This document shows positions 59,566 through 64,000 of a DNA stretch of 64,000 bases, piece after piece. Under the pieces are notes generated by a model. That model did not search any database, was not told the origin of the DNA, and saw only the letters and a list, made by a program, of their open reading frames with translations. Where the stretch lies: assembly GCA_037013495.1 (NCBI GenBank), contig CM072802.1, positions 47,220,501-47,284,500 of the forward strand, written 5' to 3'. How positions within the stretch are numbered: position 1 is the stretch's first letter; every line of letters starts with the position of its first letter. Position numbers and translations under genes: made by a program. Source of the DNA: Hippophae tibetana. Taxonomy: Eukaryota > Streptophyta > Magnoliopsida > Rosales > Elaeagnaceae.

Positions 59566-61075
59566 TTACCATGCTTAATAAAAAAATAAAAATAAAAAAT
59601 CTCACAAAAATTTATCATTTCTTTAAATCAAATTTAAGTAAATAGTTAAGTCTTTGGTACTGTTAGATTAATTTTTGAAAACATATCATGAAATATTTTG
59701 TAATTATTTTTGATAATTAGTTAGTTTTTGTCATAACTAGTATTTCTTGATAAAATGTGGAAATTATATTAAACCTAAAATCGGTGTTTATGAATTTTTT
59801 TTTAGTGGAGACTACCCTTGTGAGATATAATTTGAGCCTAATTTCTTTTATTCAGAGTGAAATATATATTTTTTCTACTCCAAACACATTTCTTATTTAT
59901 TCAAAAGTTTAGATGATCTCTATAGGTATTAGCATTGAATGTATGAATTTTTTCTCATCTTAATAGAGTATCATATATTTTTGATTATTATTTTTGTTTA
60001 GATTAAACGATTTGAGTAGAAATTGATAGTATATGCTTATATCTCATTCATGCATGACTGCTACAAAAACAAAAAGACATATCTGGGGTTACCTAAACCA
60101 AGATCAAACAGAAAAGCCACAAAATTAACCACTCACCAAATCCAAAAAAATGTACAATCTGTACATGGTTTGACTCTCTAAAAAATACATATATTAAAAA
60201 AAAATGTATAGAGATATAAAAAAAAATAGTATCATCTACATACTATGACCCACATTGCCAACAAAGTTGTGAGTAAAGGTTAAATACAAAAGAAAGATAT
60301 AGGAAGTAATTCCCTAAAAAGTCATTGCAATTTCTTCATTTGTAAAAAGCATATATCTTGAAATTCTTTCTTAATGAGTTTGATTTATGCATGAAAATAA
60401 TTTTTATATATGATATCTTTATAATTTATACATTCGATTCCTTTCATGAGATCAATGTTAAAACAACACTTTGAGCCTTTATTCTTTATACATATGCGAA
60501 CATATTAGTTCATTTCTATACATCAACTCTTTCGCATATAAATTAGTATGAGTGTTTGAACCCATAGGATTCAGTGCTTTGAGAGTATTGACTTGTGAGG
60601 AATAGAGTCAAAGCGAATTCTGATTCATGACACTGAAATTGGGTAAAATTAAATTGATACATTTTTGAAATGAAATATGAAAATGATTTTCGACTAATTA
60701 TTATAATAAAATCATGATTGTTTAAAGAGATTAAAATAACTTATGCTTAAGATTTTAATTATGATCTTAAAGGAGATTAAAAAGTATGAGATATTTTTGT
60801 GATATGTTGTTTTCTTTTATTCTTAAATAAATTTTTGATTGTGTTGTAATTTTAATTTTTGATTTGATTGTTTTTATTTTTACATTTAGTTCAATGTTTG
60901 TGGGTATCATTACTGAAAACCCTCACGAGACTCAAACTCGTCCACTAGGGCAACCTAGGGGTTTAACGGCTTGTTGCATAGGCTAAATGCAACCGTTTCA
61001 ATCCACGAAAGTGATTTAGGATAGTTTAATTTTTAGCTTTTATCGCTTCTCTTGCTAAGAGACTAGCAAGAAGCT
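59566..61075 (+). other. A2 3' noncoding region
   Basis: It matches 3806-5325 of A1. No open frame of convincing length is present. Confidence 0.7.
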
Positions 61076-61087
61076 GGTTGGGGGTTG

Positions 61088-63112
61088 TGATGAGTGCTCA
61101 AAAAGCACTAAAATAACCATGATTTTATGTACATTAATTGATTAAAAATATATATATTTATATGTTTTATCATATATTTATATAAATTTGTCTTTTCGGA
61201 ATCACGGGTATTTTTATTGTTTTTCAGGTATTTTGGCTTAAAAACGCAATTTAAAGACTCAAAGAGGAATACTTGAAGCAATACATCACAAATATATCAA
61301 TAAATAAGTGAGAAAAGGTCAACAAACATGGAAAAATCGGACGAAATGGGTCGAAAAGGTCAAAAATGTCAAAAAGATGGAAATCACGCGCCGCAGCCCA
61401 GCCGTGCGTGCAGCCCAGCGCCCAGCCACGCGCGCCCCAGTGCCCCATGCCACGCGCGCCCGTGCGCGCTGGCCTGCCCAGCTGCGAGCAGCGCAGCGAC
61501 AGCCCCAGCGCGCGCGCGCAGTGCCCAGCAGCAGCCCCACCGCGCGCCCAACGCGTTTTCGCCCCATATTTCACGTGCAGCAGCCCCTGTGACGTCATGC
61601 TGACGTCATTGATGACATCAGCAATTCCAATACGCGTTTTTACATTTTTTAATATTTTTTTAACATTTGTTTACTCATTTTTTCTCTCCATCCTCACCTA
61701 TAAATACCCCCCTTTCCTTCACTTCAAATCACACCTTCAAAACTCACTTCTCTCTTCTTTCTTTCTCTCATTTCTTAGTTTTTAGTTTCTCTTAGTTTCT
61801 TTCTTAGTTTCTAAGCTTTTCTTAGTTTTTCTCTTAGTTTTTAGTTCAATTCTCTTAGGTTTAGAGATCTTCTCTTTTTGAGAGGAACTTGTAATGTTTT
61901 TGTAATAATTTAGATTTTTGATTCAATATATGGAAGTGCAAATTCCGCTCGAAGGTTTTCTAGCTACGGGAATAGCGTCAAAGTTCTGTAAGGATTTTAT
62001 TTTCTTTACAGTTATTTTTATGCTTTATTCTTACATGTTATATTCAACTTGTCTGTGGTTAAATTTAACTATGCTGGCTGTTTAGTAAATATGATGTAAT
62101 AATGACGTTGTTAAGCTTTCGAAATATTAAATAGGTAAAAATCTCTAAAATGAATTGATTTTTGTTTTTATTCAAGATTTTATATTAAGAATGTTAGAGA
62201 GAAATATATTATTTTTCATTACAAACTTAAACCTGAAAATTAGATTTTAAGGTTTAGTTATCCGGTCTAATTTAGAGCAGTACTCTTTTATTTGTTGGTA
62301 CAATCGCCCGGTAGTTAGAGTGAAACTCTATTTCGAAAGTTTTTATAAGAATTATTATGTGAAAATATATTGACAACATGTTTTCAATAGTGGTTTTAAA
62401 ACTTGAAAGTTAGTACTCGGATAATTAAATTCTTATGTTTAATTTGGACACCTTGAATAATGTTTAAATTGTCTAACCCCACCAAAGGTGGCATTTAAAT
62501 GGTTCATTTTCAATCTCTTAGAAAAAGGAATTAATTTAATTAAGCATATTAGTTATCAACCCCACCCATAGGTGTTAATTGATTTGTTTAGTTAACAAAG
62601 AATATCTAACCCCACCAAAGGTGGTATTTATATAAAAAAGAGAGAATCAATAAAATATCAATTTATATCTTTAATAACCTAGTTAATATGAGCAAGCATA
62701 ATTAATTTAGTTATTACATCCATAAATACTCCGCTAATATAAATGCTAAAAATTTGCATGAATATTTATTGAATCTGTATATATGTTTATTTTTAGATAA
62801 TTATTTATTGAATTTGTATCTATGTTTATTTTTATGTTATTAGATTATATTTAATTAATCTGTATATATGTTTATTTTATGTTATTAGATTAGGAACATA
62901 AAAACCAAACTATCGTGACAGGATGTTTAGGATTTAATTTCGTTTTTAAAAGTTTGAATAATAAATTAAAAACCACATACATTCCTTCCTTAGATCGACC
63001 TTGGGAGTATACTTATCATTTTCTTCGAAATGATTCGTGCACTTGCGAGAGTTTTATAAATATTAAAACCAAAGTATTTGCGAAGATCGGCGATGCCGGT
63101 TTTCGTTCATCA
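61088..63112 (+). repeat. 3' LTR of A2 (2025 bp)
   Basis: It starts TGATGAGTGCTC and ends CGTTCATCA. It is longer than the A1 LTR mainly because of a larger type 1 GC-rich cassette (61387-61560). The promoter cluster has a G-box (61572-61577), TGACGTCA (61590 and 61601), TGACATCA (61613) and TATAAATA (61699-61706). Confidence 0.92.
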
Positions 63113-64000
63113 ATAATTTCATCACATATTGGACGATCGTGTCTACGGTATCGACACCACGAATGGTATTCCACTTGTCTTTGAATCATGGTTTTTTAAT
63201 TCTATTTAGTATTAAGATACTTGTGTTGTTTATGATATTTCACCTTCCAATATATTTTTTGAATTGTTAAATAATTATTTCATTAAATCTAATATATATA
63301 TTTATACTTTTTACTTATGTCTAATTTTATTTAAAATAATTATTTTATTTATTATGAGTTATTGCATACAAAGGTAAACCTTTATGTTTTATTTATTTGT
63401 TTTAAACATTTTTAATAACATTTAGTATTAACTAGTAGGTGTGAGTTTATTTACATTGGCTTATTATAACATATTTTCTTTTTACAAAACAAAATAAGAC
63501 ATTTGGTAAGTTAAATTATATTAAAACAATTTATTTCACCCCGAAATAGATTACAAAAATAATGATTTTGAGTTATATTAACACATATATATATAAGTAT
63601 TTTGTAGGGAGATAACTTATAAAATTTTGTAAATATTATTTATATTTAGAGAATTATTAGACATATTTCTAATTCTAAAGTTGTGATATCTTATAAATAT
63701 TAAAACAATACATGAAATATGTTTTAGCTCCTAATATTATAAAAACTAAATATGCATAAATTATCATACAGTGTTGCTCGGTATAGGTTTAAAAGTTATT
63801 TTCATAATTTCATCACATATTGGACGATGGTGTCTACGGTATCGACACCACGAATGGTAATCCACTTGTCTTTGAATCATGGTTTTTTAATTCTATTTAG
63901 TATTAAGATACTTGTGCTGTTTATGATATTTCACCTTCCAATATATTTTTTGAATTGTTAAATAATTATTTCATTAAATCTAATATATATATTTATACTT
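63113..64000. repeat. 691-bp tandem repeat, about 1.3 units, open at right edge
   Basis: CATCACATATTGGACGAT starts at 63120 and again at 63811, exactly 691 bp apart, and the match continues to the window end with few differences. The unit is AT-rich and has no gene. A2 ends within a unit, since similarity to the second unit begins with the bases just after the LTR. Confidence 0.88.

Larger units (their letters stand above)
56715..63112 (+). mobile_element. Athila element A2, 3' part
   Basis: It begins inside pol at the AATCACTGGATGG position of A1 (about 958). Pol, hairpins, noncoding region, purine tract (61076-61087) and 3' LTR (61088-63112) follow in the same order as A1 and at near identity. 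The 5' LTR, gag and protease are not present. It has at least one break besides its missing 5' part. Its right end lies inside a 691-bp repeat unit. Confidence 0.9.

Overview
This is flowering-plant nuclear DNA, probably a eudicot, from repeat-packed heterochromatin. About 98 percent of the window is Ty3/gypsy LTR-retrotransposon sequence in nested, inverted and tandem arrangements. No complete host gene was found. The only host-gene trace is an intron-bearing piece of the proteasome subunit gene RPN10 (56275-56613, minus strand). The plant call rests on Athila-type pol, chromovirus pol with a chromodomain, tRNA-iMet primer sites, and the plant form of the RPN10 C-terminus.

Five repeat families recur; the letters are mine. 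(1) Athila-type elements: A1 (1-7293, cut by the window edge) and A2 (56715-63112), both plus strand and nearly identical, plus two minus-strand solo LTRs with 5-bp target-site duplications (14079-16014, 42721-44626). (2) Family C, a chromovirus-like element: C1 on the minus strand (7294-12864) with a second pol piece across its LTR (12865-14057), and C2 on the plus strand (50756-52575). (3) Family D, related to C and probably of CRM type because coding continues past the polypurine tract into the 3' LTR: D1 (16579-23617), D2 (23618-25857, minus), a solo LTR (26040-26796), D3 (28260-31265), a minus fragment (46216-47069) and a short derivative F (47070-50755). (4) Family E, a chromodomain-bearing, Galadriel-like chromovirus (31266-36641) plus an LTR piece (54019-54520). 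(5) Family T, a miniature TRIM-like element with an LTR of about 200-232 bp and an internal part of about 80 bp, arranged head to tail.

Layout: A1 (1-7293); C1 and its neighbour (7294-14057); D LTR split by solo LTR 1 (14058-16578); D1 and D2 (16579-25857); mosaic of D LTRs and T units (25858-28259); D3 cut by E (28260-36641); T/D chimeric units on the plus strand, then an inversion point near 38144 and a long minus-strand ladder of the same units (36642-46215, holding solo LTR 2); D fragment, F and C2 (46216-52575); simple and chimeric T units with an E LTR piece (52576-55935); RPN10 fragment (55936-56714); A2 (56715-63112); a 691-bp tandem repeat running off the right edge (63113-64000).

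The least ordinary structures are the T units in tandem, their chimeras that carry the 3' part of a D LTR inside the T LTR, the inverted duplication of those chimeras, and a D-LTR/C-pol junction present at the identical base in two distant places. All the retroelements are treated as fossils; only A1 looks whole over the part seen. LTR boundaries were placed by eye from TG/CA ends, primer sites and polypurine tracts, and are good to a few bases except where marked approximate.
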